Positions 41,090 to 51,051 of a stretch of DNA of 64,000 nucleotides are shown piece after piece (the first letter of the stretch is position 1; each line of letters starts with the position of its first letter). The DNA lies in assembly GCA_025201845.1 (NCBI GenBank), contig MU603959.1, positions 100,784-164,783 on the forward strand. The letters are read 5' to 3'. Position numbers and translations under genes: made by a program. Source of the stretch: Martensiomyces pterosporus (lineage: Eukaryota; Kickxellomycota; Kickxellomycetes; Kickxellales; Kickxellaceae). The notes beneath the pieces are model-generated. The model was given only the letters and a program-made list of their open reading frames with translations, had not been told where the DNA came from and did no database searches.

Positions 41090-43102
41090 ATGCACTCACT
41101 CTGTGCCTCTTTAAGCGGAAGGGCGCTGCACAGCAGGGCGCCATTGGCGCTAGCACGTCGGATCGGTCGGGCAGCAGCACTCACCAGCGCCTCGTCATCC
41201 ACGCAACCCAGGACTGATCACGAGAATCCTTCAGCATCAGCGCTGCCATACAACACAGCGACCACAGCTCCGGTGAATGCACGCAACCAGCGTGAGCGCG
41301 AACTGATCCTCAGCGTCCTCAGCACGGTGCCCAGCCAACGAGAGGCACGCAAGTTCCTCAACAGCGTCAGTGGCAGCGAAACCATGAAGAGCCAGCGCGA
41401 GTTCGAAGAACGCCAGGCACAGCTGGCTGTCGAGCAGCCGATTGGTCGGTCGACATCGCAAGGCGGAATGATGCATGGCGAGATTCTGTGGCATAAGCAC
41501 AGGCTGAACATCGAGCGACAATGTAGCGCTGCTGCTGCTGCCGGCGAGGAGGAGCATGTGCCCCGTAAGCTGACGGCTGCCGTGTTCGTCGATGGCCTGG
41601 AGGATGAGATCGCATGCGAGCGTGCTGGCAAACTGCTGGCGCAGATCCAGCGGCTTGGTGTCACCCCTGTGGTCCTGGTCTCGGGCACTTCCATCTCAGC
41701 ACAGCACAGCAGCACAGCACCTGGCACCTCAATCGAGCCCGAGGATGGGTACCGCGGAGTCATCAAGCGTGTGCACAAGCTGGCTGACGCCATCGAGAAG
41801 GAGGGTGGCAAGGCGCGGCCGATCAACGAGGGCGTGTTCTACTCCAATCCATACACCAAGTCGGAGATCTCTGTGGACCCCGAGCTTATTGGCTCTGCAG
41901 TCGCCCAGAACCAGGTCCCCATCATAGCGCCCCTTGTGGCGGACTCGTCACTGCGACTCCAGGTTCTCAATATGAGCTCGTCTGCCACAGCGCTGGCAAG
42001 CGCCCTGGCATCATCCACGTCCTCGTATATGCCAATGGCTGGGACCAAGGGGGAGTTTTCGCTCCTGCTTGCCCGCTTGATCTACTTGGGCAAGAACAAC
42101 GGGATTTCGAGCGGCGAGGGTGCATTCCAGAGATTTGTCAATTTGGAGGAGGACTACTCAGAAATCGCCGATAGCTGTAAGCAGAGCGATACTCTGCAGC
42201 TGATGCGCGTTTGTCTGGGTATTTTTCCACCCACAGCTGCAGGAATCGTGGCATCTGTGTACTCGGATCCGTCTCTGGTCATGAAGGGGCTGATTTCAGA
42301 GAGACCTGTTAGCACACAGCACCTGAATGCCGCCCACAAGGCTCTAGGAAAGGCAAGCAGTGCAGAGAACAGCGGCAAGCGTGCACTTGACGAGCATGGC
42401 AGACCAAGCTACAAGCCACTGGCCAACTACCCGTTTGTCAATGTTGGAGCTGGCAACTCGCGCAGAGCGCCGGCTTTTGCCGAGAGCAGCAAGGTAGCTG
42501 CCAATGTGGAACCCACGCAGTTTACGCTCCTGCGCCATGGCTTCAGGATCCAGCGCCACACCAGCCTAGACACCTGCGATCTCCCACGCCTCCGCGCACT
42601 TCTCGAGAGCTCATTCAAGCGCACGCTCGATGGCTCACGGTACTTTGACCGCCTACGGGAGCGCGCATCCGATGGCGGGATCCAGATCATCGTTGCAGGC
42701 GATTATCAGGGGGCCGTAATAGTCACGCATGAGCCGATCCCGCGATCATCAACCAGCAGTGCGGCTGGTCGCAGTTGCATTGAGCACCTGCCGTATCTGG
42801 ACAAGTTTGCTGTCGCCCCCAGTGTCCAGGGCACGGGCATGGCTGACATCCTGTGGGCGCAGCTGCGCAGGGCCTGTGCCAACTGCTTGTGGCGGTCGAG
42901 GAACGATAATGGCGTGAACAAGTGGTACTTTGACAGATCCAGCGGACATTCAAGGTCGCGGCCACTGGGGGAGAACGAGAAGGGCACGCGGTGGGTGTTC
43001 TTTTGGTACCAGAGCCAGTCCCAGGCGCACCGGCCGTTGACTATGGACGAAATACAGGCGGGCATTGGCGTTGCTAGGCGCATTCCAGCGTCTTTTGTTT
43101 AG
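41090..43102 (+). CDS. ARG2: Mitochondrial N-acetylglutamate synthase
   Basis: 670 residues, ATG 41090. An Arg/Ala-rich N-terminus (MHSLCASLSGRALHSRAPLA) resembles a mitochondrial presequence. The N-terminal part is the amino-acid-kinase-like fold of fungal NAGS (EREXILXVL-type segment, FVDGLEDE, APLVADSS, SLLLARLIYLGKNNGIS, VNLEEDYSEI). The C-terminal GNAT-like domain includes LPYLDKFAVAPSVQGTGMADILW and a tail with RWVFFWYQ. The acetyl-CoA loop VQGTGMAD fits the QxxGxG/A pattern. It makes N-acetylglutamate, the first step and anaplerotic input to the arginine cycle that ARG7 (21342) recycles. Arginine usually inhibits it allosterically and it forms a complex with acetylglutamate kinase, but neither is readable here. 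Next gene is 470 bp downstream. Confidence 0.93.
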   Translation: MHSLCASLSGRALHSRAPLALARRIGRAAALTSASSSTQPRTDHENPSASALPYNTATTAPVNARNQRERELILSVLSTVPSQREARKFLNSVSGSETMKSQREFEERQAQLAVEQPIGRSTSQGGMMHGEILWHKHRLNIERQCSAAAAAGEEEHVPRKLTAAVFVDGLEDEIACERAGKLLAQIQRLGVTPVVLVSGTSISAQHSSTAPGTSIEPEDGYRGVIKRVHKLADAIEKEGGKARPINEGVFYSNPYTKSEISVDPELIGSAVAQNQVPIIAPLVADSSLRLQVLNMSSSATALASALASSTSSYMPMAGTKGEFSLLLARLIYLGKNNGISSGEGAFQRFVNLEEDYSEIADSCKQSDTLQLMRVCLGIFPPTAAGIVASVYSDPSLVMKGLISERPVSTQHLNAAHKALGKASSAENSGKRALDEHGRPSYKPLANYPFVNVGAGNSRRAPAFAESSKVAANVEPTQFTLLRHGFRIQRHTSLDTCDLPRLRALLESSFKRTLDGSRYFDRLRERASDGGIQIIVAGDYQGAVIVTHEPIPRSSTSSAAGRSCIEHLPYLDKFAVAPSVQGTGMADILWAQLRRACANCLWRSRNDNGVNKWYFDRSSGHSRSRPLGENEKGTRWVFFWYQSQSQAHRPLTMDEIQAGIGVARRIPASFV

Positions 43103-43572
43103 GCGCCCCTTGACTCGGCTGCTATTGTAGTGCGCCTCTGAATATAAGTGAACAGCCAGGGGTAGGAATGTAAAAACAGGCTGGCGCACTGCCTGAGCTA
43201 AGCTGCGGTGGCCAATGAGAAGCGAGCCATCTGAGCGAATGCCGGCAGAGCCAATTCGTGCCTTGAAACTGCGCGAAGTGGATTGGCAAATCCCTGCCAA
43301 TGTCGGCCCAAGAGTGCAGTGGCAGGCCTTCATGCTGTGGGCGCTTTGAGAAAATAGCATTCCATGCATGCCTGGTTTCCTTATATAGCTACAGAGGCAC
43401 TGCGCTGCTGCTCCAAGGCTTTTTTGTTCTCAGATATAAACAACGCCTCTGCTCTGCTCTCTCTGCTCTCTCCATACACAAAGCTTCTTTTATTTTGCTC
43501 CCATTTCGCAGTCAGCACCTTCATTATTCATTTTCCCTTGCCATCATTCTAGAAGAGGGTTTTGTTGTAATT

Positions 43573-46500
43573 ATGGCGACCACAGAGGCAGGCAGTGAAA
43601 CTACAAACCAAACCACAGCAGCAGCAGCAACGGGTGGTGGCACTGGCCCGCTTGCTAAGAAATCTCTCAGATCTAAGCGACTAATGCGACCTGGTGGAAA
43701 TGGCTCCTCGGCTAGCAACAACGCTAAGCAGTCTCAGCCACCGCTGCCTACAAGCAACAGCAACAGCAACAGCAGCAATGACGGTGCAGGCAAAGACGAG
43801 TCACCCTCGACTGCAGACAAAAAAAGCAAGAAGCACCAGCAGCCCAAGGTCGCATCCTCAGTGCCTGACGACGCTTTTGGACACAAGGCAGAAGAGCCGG
43901 AGACCCCTTCTCATCCCCACACGGAAAACAGCAACAATGACGACAGCCCTGCTGCCCCGCCCCCAGCTGCTGTGCGGAATGGTGAAGCTGATGCGGGGAG
44001 CTCTGTGGAAGAAGGCAGTGGCCCAGATGCTCACACAGTGGCAGCAGCAGCAACCGGGCTTCCTGAGGCTGGCAGCTCGGCGCCGCATACCTCGTCGTCG
44101 GAAGATGCTGCGAGTCCCAGACGTGCGCGTACGAGCTCAGACGAGGAGCTGTTTTTGGAGGCTAGCGAGTCCCCGAGCTCGAGCAGATTCGCTTCGCCCA
44201 GGGTCACTGCTGCGCGCCCCACGCTTATCACAATTGGCGAAGAAAGTGGCGCAGCTGGATCAGGCACCGAGTCTGTTGAGGTAAAGGCTGCTGAAGCAAA
44301 GGCTGCTGAAGCAAATGCTACTGAAGCAAAGACTGTCGAGGCAAAGACTGTCGAAGCAAAGACTGTCGAGGCAAAGACTGTCGAGGCCTCGGCTGGTCCT
44401 GTGGATGCTGGTGAGACTAGTGCAGCGAGTACTTCCGAACCACCAACTGCTGTTGAGGAGAAGGCTGCTGAGCTCGAGCAAAACAAGGCAACACGCAGTG
44501 AGGAGTTACCGGCAACGGCTGTTTCAGCGATCATCAGCGGCCTGGATGAGGCTGCCATTAGCTCGACAGATAAGGACGTAGTCAACGACAACAGTGCGAG
44601 CGATGAACCTGGGCTCACAGCAAATGTGCTCCCCGCAGTCGTAGCACCCCCAACTACTGCTGTTGCTGCTGATGGCGATGCTACTGGGGACGGCAAGCCT
44701 GCTGTACGGTTCAGCCGAATGTCAGTCAATATCCCCATCATGGCCCCTGAGGCTACAGACGAGCTGCCCAAGATGCCAAACGTTGAAATTCCCAGGCCAG
44801 CTGGCGGTAATGACGCTGGCAACAGCAGCACTGTGGTAGGCAGCGCCGGCGTGAGCAGAAGCACCAGCATGCGCCACCCTACTGGCACCGCAGGTACTGT
44901 CGGACGCAGGCGCCCGTCGCTGTCTCTTGCTGGTGCTAACAAAGCCAAAAACAGAAGGTCAATTCTCTTGACGTCGTTCACTCCGCCAGTGTCGGCTGGA
45001 CTAAACCCCGGTCCAAACAGCGGCTTCAACACCACGCGGTCGTCGATTGATAGCCAAACAGAATCGATCGGCGGTGCCTCGACAGACTCGGGAGGAGGAC
45101 TGGACATTTCGATCGGCGGCAAGCAGTTCCAGCGTTCGTCCGTTCTCGACAGCCACCCCCCAATCAACCGGCGCAGCAACCGCATATCCCCCGAGATGGG
45201 CTCTGCGGCTATCCTTTTGCGACCCAGCTCAGACATCAATGCTACTGCCGGCGGTGCTTCTGGCGGTGCTTCCCAGAAAGGCGATCGCAAGTCGGTCACG
45301 CAGATGGCACTGCAGAATATTGGGGCAAGGATTGGCAGCGTTGTTGGTGCCAGGCAGCAGGCACCAACTGCAGCTCCTGCTAACGATCCCCCAAGCCCGC
45401 CTTCGTGGATAAAGGAGGTGCAGCGCAGGAAGCGCGAGAACCTGAAGGCCAGAGAGGCAGCTGAAGCAGCCAGCCCGGAAGCCATCGATGGTGGCTCTCG
45501 GGCGCTTGCAGACCAAGCCAAGAACGACAACAAGAGTGGCAATGACGACGACAGTGGGCCTTTGTCTGAGGTTGACCTCAACGCACACAATGGCGACAAC
45601 GACCATACAAAGGCAGCGTACCCTAGTCCCCCAGCGAATAAAGACGAGGAAAAGGTCCCAGTGCCGTATTATGTGGATAAGCCACTACCGCCGCTCGGAG
45701 CTCCTGTGTCTGCCCACTCTGCTAGCCACCAGCCGCAGATGGTGTCGCCTGTAGTCAGCTCGCGCTCTGTGTATCGTTCGCTGTCTGCGTCTCTGGGGAT
45801 CGGTCAGTCGCCATCTGAGGGCTCATCTACTTCTAGTGGGTCGCCTGCAATGCACACCTTGGCTGAACGCCAGCGGTCAACGTCGCAAACAAGCAGCACA
45901 AACTCTCCCAACTCGAATGGGCTGTTCGCTGCAGTGACTTCGTTCTTTGGCCGGTCAACCACAAGTCAGTACACAGCGTCGCCTTCATCGACAGGGGCAG
46001 CGGCAGCAGTTGCAGGGGTTGGCATAACCGGTGCTGCTGCGATACACGGTATGACCCGTGGATCGTCGAGCACTGGATCGGGCGCTACTATGGAGTTCCC
46101 TGGAATGCGGGCTAGCCACTCGGATAACAGCTCTGTGGACATTGCTGGCGGTGATCGTGGAGCCAACAACGAGGTGGTTGATATGCTGCTGCACCAGCTT
46201 GAGGCCCAGAACCAGCAGATCCTCAACGACAACAAGGCGCGTGTGTTTGCGCGCGAGTCGCTGAAGGAGCAGCTGGCTCAGAACAAGGAAAGCGCCGAAG
46301 ACGGCGAGGATGCGGATGTTGATTGGGACTTTTGGGGCAACCTAATTAACGACTACAGCCGTGTTGCGAAGTCAGACTCGCGCAAGCTGGCCAAGTCAGT
46401 TCACAGCGGCATTCCCAAGGCCATTCGCGGCACGGTGTGGCAGCTAATGTCTGAATCGCGCAATGACCCTGCTCTTGGCGACACGTACCGCAAGCTGGTG

Positions 46501-47652
46501 GAGCAGCGGAGCGATTCCGCTAACGAGGAAGAGTTGAAGAACGAGAAGCTGATAAGGCACGACCTCGCGCGCACGTTCCCTAAGCTTGACTACTTCCGCG
46601 ACACGGAGGGAGCCGGACAGGAGGGCCTGTTCAACGTGCTTAGAGCCTACTCGCTATACGACGAGGAGGTCGGGTACTGCCAAGGCCTGTCGTTTATCGT
46701 TGGCCCGCTGCTGCTGAACATGCCTGACGAGGAGGCGTTCTGCGTTCTGGTGCGGCTGATGTACACTTACGGACTGCGCGGCCACTTCTTGCCGACAATG
46801 GACGACCTGCAGCTACGGCTGTACCAGTTCGACCATGTGTTTACGGAGACGCTGCCACTGCTCGCCAAGCATTTCCAAGAGCAGGGCGTAGAGCCGACAA
46901 TGTATGTGTCGCAGTGGCTGATGACGATGTTTGCGTACCGACTGCCCATCGACCTGACGTTCCGGCTGTTCGATGTTGTGTTTGCTGAGGGCCTGGATTC
47001 ACTGCTGCGCGTGGCAATTGCTGTTCTGCGCAGGTCGCAGACCCGGCTGCTGAGCCTGAGATTCGAGGCCATCTTGCAGTACCTCAACGAGGGACCCCTG
47101 TTTGCGTTCTACTCGCATGCGGCACCTGACACGCTGGTCAAAGATGCAAACCAGGTGACGGCAATCACACCGAGGCTGCTGCAGAAGCTGCGCAGGCAGT
47201 ACATAGAGGAAGTGGAGCGCAGAATGGAGGAGGAGGAGGAGAGCAACAGGCTGAGATCTGAGAACGAGTCTCTGAAGAAGGAGAGCGGGCATCTGCAGGT
47301 GATGCTGCAGCAAATGTCGCTCGAGCACAGCGACCTGACCTCGTCGTTTTCCGAAGCCCAGCGTGCGGCGCAGCAGCTGCGCGAAGAGAAGGTCAGGCTG
47401 GAGTCGGTGGTCAAGGGACTAGAGGAGCGTGTGGGTGTGGAGAGGTCGGCTGCTGAGACACAGCTGAAGGATGAGATGGACCAGCTGGCGCAAAAGAACC
47501 TGCAGCTGGCGATGAACAACCAGAGGCTCGAGGACCATGTGCAAGACGTTGAGGAGGCCCTGATTCAGATCAAGATGCTGTATGCAGAGAGCGAAAACCA
47601 GAGAGAGGTTCTGGCCAAGAAGTTTGATGATCTCAGGAGAGCACTCAAATAG
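43573..47652 (+). CDS. TBC-domain Rab GTPase-activating protein (Gyp5/EVI5-like)
   Basis: 1,359 residues from ATG 43573. The longer frame upstream (43300) has no better start, and the region before 43573 looks like 5' UTR. About 940 residues are disordered, rich in Ser, Ala, Gly and Pro. They include a pentapeptide repeat (K-T-V-E-A and variants, about 235-274) coded by a 15-bp tandem array at 44276-44392. The TBC domain (about 943-1160) has SGIPKAIRGTVW, the arginine finger IRHDLAR (Arg1000), the glutamine finger GYCQGLSF (Gln1037) and the long block ending with MFAYRLPIDLTFRLFDVVF. A charged coiled coil (about 1200-1359) closes the protein. By family it speeds GTP hydrolysis by exocytic Rabs (Sec4/Ypt1) at the Golgi and growth sites. 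Confidence 0.92.
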   Translation: MATTEAGSETTNQTTAAAATGGGTGPLAKKSLRSKRLMRPGGNGSSASNNAKQSQPPLPTSNSNSNSSNDGAGKDESPSTADKKSKKHQQPKVASSVPDDAFGHKAEEPETPSHPHTENSNNDDSPAAPPPAAVRNGEADAGSSVEEGSGPDAHTVAAAATGLPEAGSSAPHTSSSEDAASPRRARTSSDEELFLEASESPSSSRFASPRVTAARPTLITIGEESGAAGSGTESVEVKAAEAKAAEANATEAKTVEAKTVEAKTVEAKTVEASAGPVDAGETSAASTSEPPTAVEEKAAELEQNKATRSEELPATAVSAIISGLDEAAISSTDKDVVNDNSASDEPGLTANVLPAVVAPPTTAVAADGDATGDGKPAVRFSRMSVNIPIMAPEATDELPKMPNVEIPRPAGGNDAGNSSTVVGSAGVSRSTSMRHPTGTAGTVGRRRPSLSLAGANKAKNRRSILLTSFTPPVSAGLNPGPNSGFNTTRSSIDSQTESIGGASTDSGGGLDISIGGKQFQRSSVLDSHPPINRRSNRISPEMGSAAILLRPSSDINATAGGASGGASQKGDRKSVTQMALQNIGARIGSVVGARQQAPTAAPANDPPSPPSWIKEVQRRKRENLKAREAAEAASPEAIDGGSRALADQAKNDNKSGNDDDSGPLSEVDLNAHNGDNDHTKAAYPSPPANKDEEKVPVPYYVDKPLPPLGAPVSAHSASHQPQMVSPVVSSRSVYRSLSASLGIGQSPSEGSSTSSGSPAMHTLAERQRSTSQTSSTNSPNSNGLFAAVTSFFGRSTTSQYTASPSSTGAAAAVAGVGITGAAAIHGMTRGSSSTGSGATMEFPGMRASHSDNSSVDIAGGDRGANNEVVDMLLHQLEAQNQQILNDNKARVFARESLKEQLAQNKESAEDGEDADVDWDFWGNLINDYSRVAKSDSRKLAKSVHSGIPKAIRGTVWQLMSESRNDPALGDTYRKLVEQRSDSANEEELKNEKLIRHDLARTFPKLDYFRDTEGAGQEGLFNVLRAYSLYDEEVGYCQGLSFIVGPLLLNMPDEEAFCVLVRLMYTYGLRGHFLPTMDDLQLRLYQFDHVFTETLPLLAKHFQEQGVEPTMYVSQWLMTMFAYRLPIDLTFRLFDVVFAEGLDSLLRVAIAVLRRSQTRLLSLRFEAILQYLNEGPLFAFYSHAAPDTLVKDANQVTAITPRLLQKLRRQYIEEVERRMEEEEESNRLRSENESLKKESGHLQVMLQQMSLEHSDLTSSFSEAQRAAQQLREEKVRLESVVKGLEERVGVERSAAETQLKDEMDQLAQKNLQLAMNNQRLEDHVQDVEEALIQIKMLYAESENQREVLAKKFDDLRRALK
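44276..44392. repeat. 15-bp tandem array inside the RabGAP gene
   Basis: GCAAAGACTGTCGAG and close variants repeat about seven times and encode five-residue (A-K-T-V-E)-type units, ending the array in EASAG. The last copies are near identical, suggesting recent expansion. Confidence 0.85.
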
Positions 47653-49013
47653 GTATACAAATATTATTTTTATTACACAAATGTTACTACAAAGTTAGCT
47701 ACAGCTACATGTTGTGATGAAATGTGGTGTTTACAAGAAGAGGTGCTTGCTGCTTGTGCGCCCTGCTTTGCAATTGGCAGTAATGGCGGCTGACCATGCA
47801 GGGAAGGCAGTGACCAAGATCGTTGTGGTGGCGGAAAAGCATGGCTGGATATGTCTGCTTAGTAGCGAGAGAAGCGGTTTATGCTGTTTTAAGTAGATTG
47901 CGTGGAGGCATTCGACATGCTTCAATGAAGAGACATTCGGCTTTTCATTTCGCCACGGCTGGCATCATTCAAGAGCATGAACATGTAAATAGCAGCTGCC
48001 TACTGGCATGGACGTATGCTTGCGATCAGATGCAAGAGCAGCGTAATGTTTGGTCTGCTCTGCTCTGAAAAGGATGCCCTTCATATTGCAAGCGCATATA
48101 GGGTTGACCATGTGGCCACTCATATTCACATGGTATGGATGTGCGTGATCAATGGTGGTGCAGCTTGAGTAGATAGGACACCCGTATTTGCTTCGGACAA
48201 GCCACCTTTCTCTCTCTCCTCTAACAACCACTCTCTCGTTGTTTGCAGATGTAGCCTGTGTCCTGGCTTGGAACAGCCACGGAATTTGGGATCGCGCCAA
48301 ATTTGGCAACTAGCATAGGGACTAATGGCAATGCCCGCCACCACACGGAAGGGACGCTGCGAGATAGTACACAATAGATTATCACTCACCCTCAGCTATT
48401 TATTTGATAGGAGGAGGCACGCGATGTGCTATATTCGGCATTGTTTGAGCGTGGTTCTTGAGCCATTCTGCCATTCTACCGCCTCCTTTCGCCTGACACG
48501 CAATGTGAGCTGGCTAAACATATGCAGAAGAAATGGCGCAGATTTGACAACTTGTCGTTTCCTTTTGGGCGTAGCCACCGTTTCCCCCTTTGCCATATTG
48601 GTGAAGAATGATACCTCATCACTCCACATTCCGCACCATGGGGTTGTCTGCTGGTAGCGACGAGGCGCAGTAGCAAGGAGAGCACGGCATTTTATGCAAC
48701 TAGCATTTGTTGGACATGGGGAAAGAGTATGAGATGCTAGTGCCCTTGGCGCTGCTTGTTGTGTGCTGTTTGTGCAGGGTATTAGTGGCTATAGCGCGAG
48801 AGGGAGGCGTACAGCGCTTCTGATCTTGAATTGACAGCGCCATGCATGCTGCCATCCTGTACCGAGAACGATACATGGCAGATAGACAAGGCAAGGGCAA
48901 AGCCACCATATGGAAGGAGCAGATAGTGGTGATGCGTAATGCCTCGGAGCAAGTCGCCGAGGAACGTGGTGTGCTCCTGCTGGGCAGCTGGATCGCAAGT
49001 GCCTGGGCGCCAT
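47653..49013. other. Intergenic, no gene seen
   Basis: About 1.36 kb. Open frames are short and without recognisable domains. The end of the RabGAP transcript is probably in the AT-rich stretch 47653-47700. Confidence 0.5.
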
Positions 49014-49021
49014 TATAAATA
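49014..49021 (+). promoter_or_regulatory. TATA box of the acyltransferase gene
   Basis: TATAAATA lies 128 bp before the ATG at 49142. Confidence 0.6.
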
Positions 49022-49141
49022 CGTGCGTCTAGCATTTCTGCCGGCAGAATACCTCATGTGAATACCTTTCTCTGACACGACATCCCCTTCCTATATCCTT
49101 TGCTGATCCCATCCACCCGCCGCCAGAGTATCGTTCTTCAA

Positions 49142-50620
49142 ATGGATGAATTCCTCGCCTCTGTCGGAACGCAAGTCTTTCCCCTCTGCCCCATGGATAC
49201 ACTGGTATCTCTGTTCAGCATGCCATACGTTCTATTCTTTGAGAACGCAAGCCGTGTCCATGACTTTATGCCCTCCGAGATCCTCAAGGACTCGTTCTAC
49301 AAGGCTCTGAAGAAGTTCCCCATCCTGGCTGGACACTTGAGAGATGCAGGCAAGGGCCTACTGAATATTGTTGTGGACAAGAGCAACCTCAATATGCCCG
49401 AGTACACCGAGTCATCAAGCGACACCCACTTCGGTGATATCAAGGCTGCCCGGTACAGCTGGTCCGCCTGGCCACAAGGCGTGACAAATAGCGGTCTTGT
49501 CCCTGCTGCTGGTGCCAGTGGTGAAATCAAGCTCGCAACTGTCCACATTATCAGGCTGAGAGACAATAGTGGCGTGATGCTGTTCGTCAGCATTCCACAC
49601 TTTCCAATGGATGGCACAGGCTACTTGGCGCTTCTGAACCAGTGGGCGAGTCTGTGCAAAGACATGCGCAATGGGACGTGTGGTGCAGAGGTCGACCGCT
49701 CGGATTTTCTGTTTGACCGCTCTATCATCGCGAAGAACCTCCCTTTTGCCCGCAAACCTCTGGATAACACGACGGATCTTGTCTACAAAACCACCAGTCT
49801 GTTTGGTGAATGGCTTGCGTGGATTTCGCCCAAGACTCGCGGTGCGCTTCTAAACAAGCTGGCATCCATGACTAATCTCGATGGTCATGTATTTCGTGTC
49901 CCTAAAAAGTCGCTTGAGACGATGCGCTCAGAGGTTATCGCTGCTGCACCCAGGAAAATGCGTGTGTCCACCAACGATTTGATAACCGCACTGGTCAGCA
50001 AGACTTTTGCTCAGGTGCAAAACGAGGTGGATACGAGCACTAGCGGTGGGGTCATCCAGCTGGTTGCTTCAGCATTCAGCTCTCTGTGCAGCCGAGTGTT
50101 TGGCAAGGAGACGCAGCAGACAATCGCCATTGTCAGCAACATTCGCCACCGCCTTGGCATCGTTGACATGAATTACCTGGGCAACGCAATGATGGTGTCT
50201 TATTTCAGCAACCCTCTTGAAAAACTGCTTGAGCCAACCACGGCAAAATCCCTGGCAGATACTGTGTCAAGCGTCAGACAACATGTAAACAACATTGATG
50301 CACCGTATGTTGGGGAGTTTGTCGATATGATATCCAGCATGCGCTCATGCTTCACGCAGTACATGGCCTACTCTGCCAAGCACCCCAACACGCTGGTTAC
50401 CTCGAATCAGACGCGATTCGAGATATATGGTGCTGACTTTGGCGACGGTGCTCCTTCATGGATCTCTCCTGTTCAAGTGCAAGCCTCCAACCTCATCATA
50501 CTCCTACCTAGCCCGCCAGGCGACAAGGGAGTTACACTGTACATTGCCGCTGGTGCCCCGGTGATGAAGTGCATTCTCAAGAACGACTATTGGGCCAGTG
50601 TTGCCACTGTCATTTATTAG
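49142..50620 (+). CDS. HXXXD-type acyltransferase (transferase family, BAHD/trichothecene-like)
   Basis: 492 residues from ATG 49142. Two hallmarks of the family are present: HFPMDG (His153, Asp157, the catalytic HxxxD) and a distal DFGDG (Asp432), which replaces the usual DFGWG with Asp for Trp. LLNQWASLCKDM and ALVSKTFAQVQ fit the two-domain chloramphenicol-acetyltransferase-like fold. The family moves an acyl group from CoA to an alcohol or amine, and the acceptor cannot be read from sequence. In fungi such genes occur in secondary metabolism as well as in lipid or polyamine conjugation. No PKS, NRPS or terpene synthase neighbours it. A FAAH-like amidase lies 1.4 kb downstream on the same strand. 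Confidence 0.85.
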   Translation: MDEFLASVGTQVFPLCPMDTLVSLFSMPYVLFFENASRVHDFMPSEILKDSFYKALKKFPILAGHLRDAGKGLLNIVVDKSNLNMPEYTESSSDTHFGDIKAARYSWSAWPQGVTNSGLVPAAGASGEIKLATVHIIRLRDNSGVMLFVSIPHFPMDGTGYLALLNQWASLCKDMRNGTCGAEVDRSDFLFDRSIIAKNLPFARKPLDNTTDLVYKTTSLFGEWLAWISPKTRGALLNKLASMTNLDGHVFRVPKKSLETMRSEVIAAAPRKMRVSTNDLITALVSKTFAQVQNEVDTSTSGGVIQLVASAFSSLCSRVFGKETQQTIAIVSNIRHRLGIVDMNYLGNAMMVSYFSNPLEKLLEPTTAKSLADTVSSVRQHVNNIDAPYVGEFVDMISSMRSCFTQYMAYSAKHPNTLVTSNQTRFEIYGADFGDGAPSWISPVQVQASNLIILLPSPPGDKGVTLYIAAGAPVMKCILKNDYWASVATVIY

Positions 50621-50978
50621 GCGCTTAGTGTCATTTCTGCCAATATCTTAGTGTTCCAATTCATCCAACCCCGATATGGTTTAACAGTACCGCTGCAGAT
50701 TTTCCGCATTATCGCTTTGGAGTAGGTTTTGTGGTATGTGCCGCTCTTGATAGCTCATGTCCAGTGGTATCTTGTTTCCATTTATCGTCTCCTTTTCGAC
50801 ACTTACAAGTGCATTCGTATGCCTTGGTCAGCGTTGTTGCGCATATATTTCCTTGGATTAGCGGCTCTATTTGCATGCGTTTGAGGGTGCGCTCATAATG
50901 CAGAATGGCATATTTTACATATGACGTATTATTGGTATATAAATAATTTTCTACCGATCAGAAGAAAGATTAAGATCA

Positions 50979-51051
50979 GGGGGTCTAGCTCAGATGGGAG
51001 AGCGCGCGCTTAGCATGCGCGAGGTACTGGGATCGATACCCAGGTCCTCCA
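50979..51051 (+). tRNA. tRNA-Ala(AGC)
   Basis: 73 nt with all four arms and no intron. The acceptor G3:U70 pair marks alanine identity. D arm GCTC/GAGC, anticodon stem CGCGC/GCGCG with loop TTAGCAT (anticodon AGC), and T arm CTGGG/CCCAG. Two departures from consensus: the T-loop is ATCGATA, with A at position 54, and the acceptor has a T6-T67 mismatch. A T5 run (51054-51058) follows, as Pol III needs. AGC with inosine would read GCU, GCC and GCA codons. Confidence 0.9.

Noticed and set aside
40279..41217. 312-residue plus-strand open frame upstream of ARG2
   Set aside because: Contains a long run coded by the T tract and ends over the ARG2 start in another frame; looks non-coding.
43300..43572. 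Extension of the RabGAP open frame upstream to 43300
   Set aside because: Hydrophobic, low-conservation translation typical of 5' UTR; first sensible ATG is 43573.
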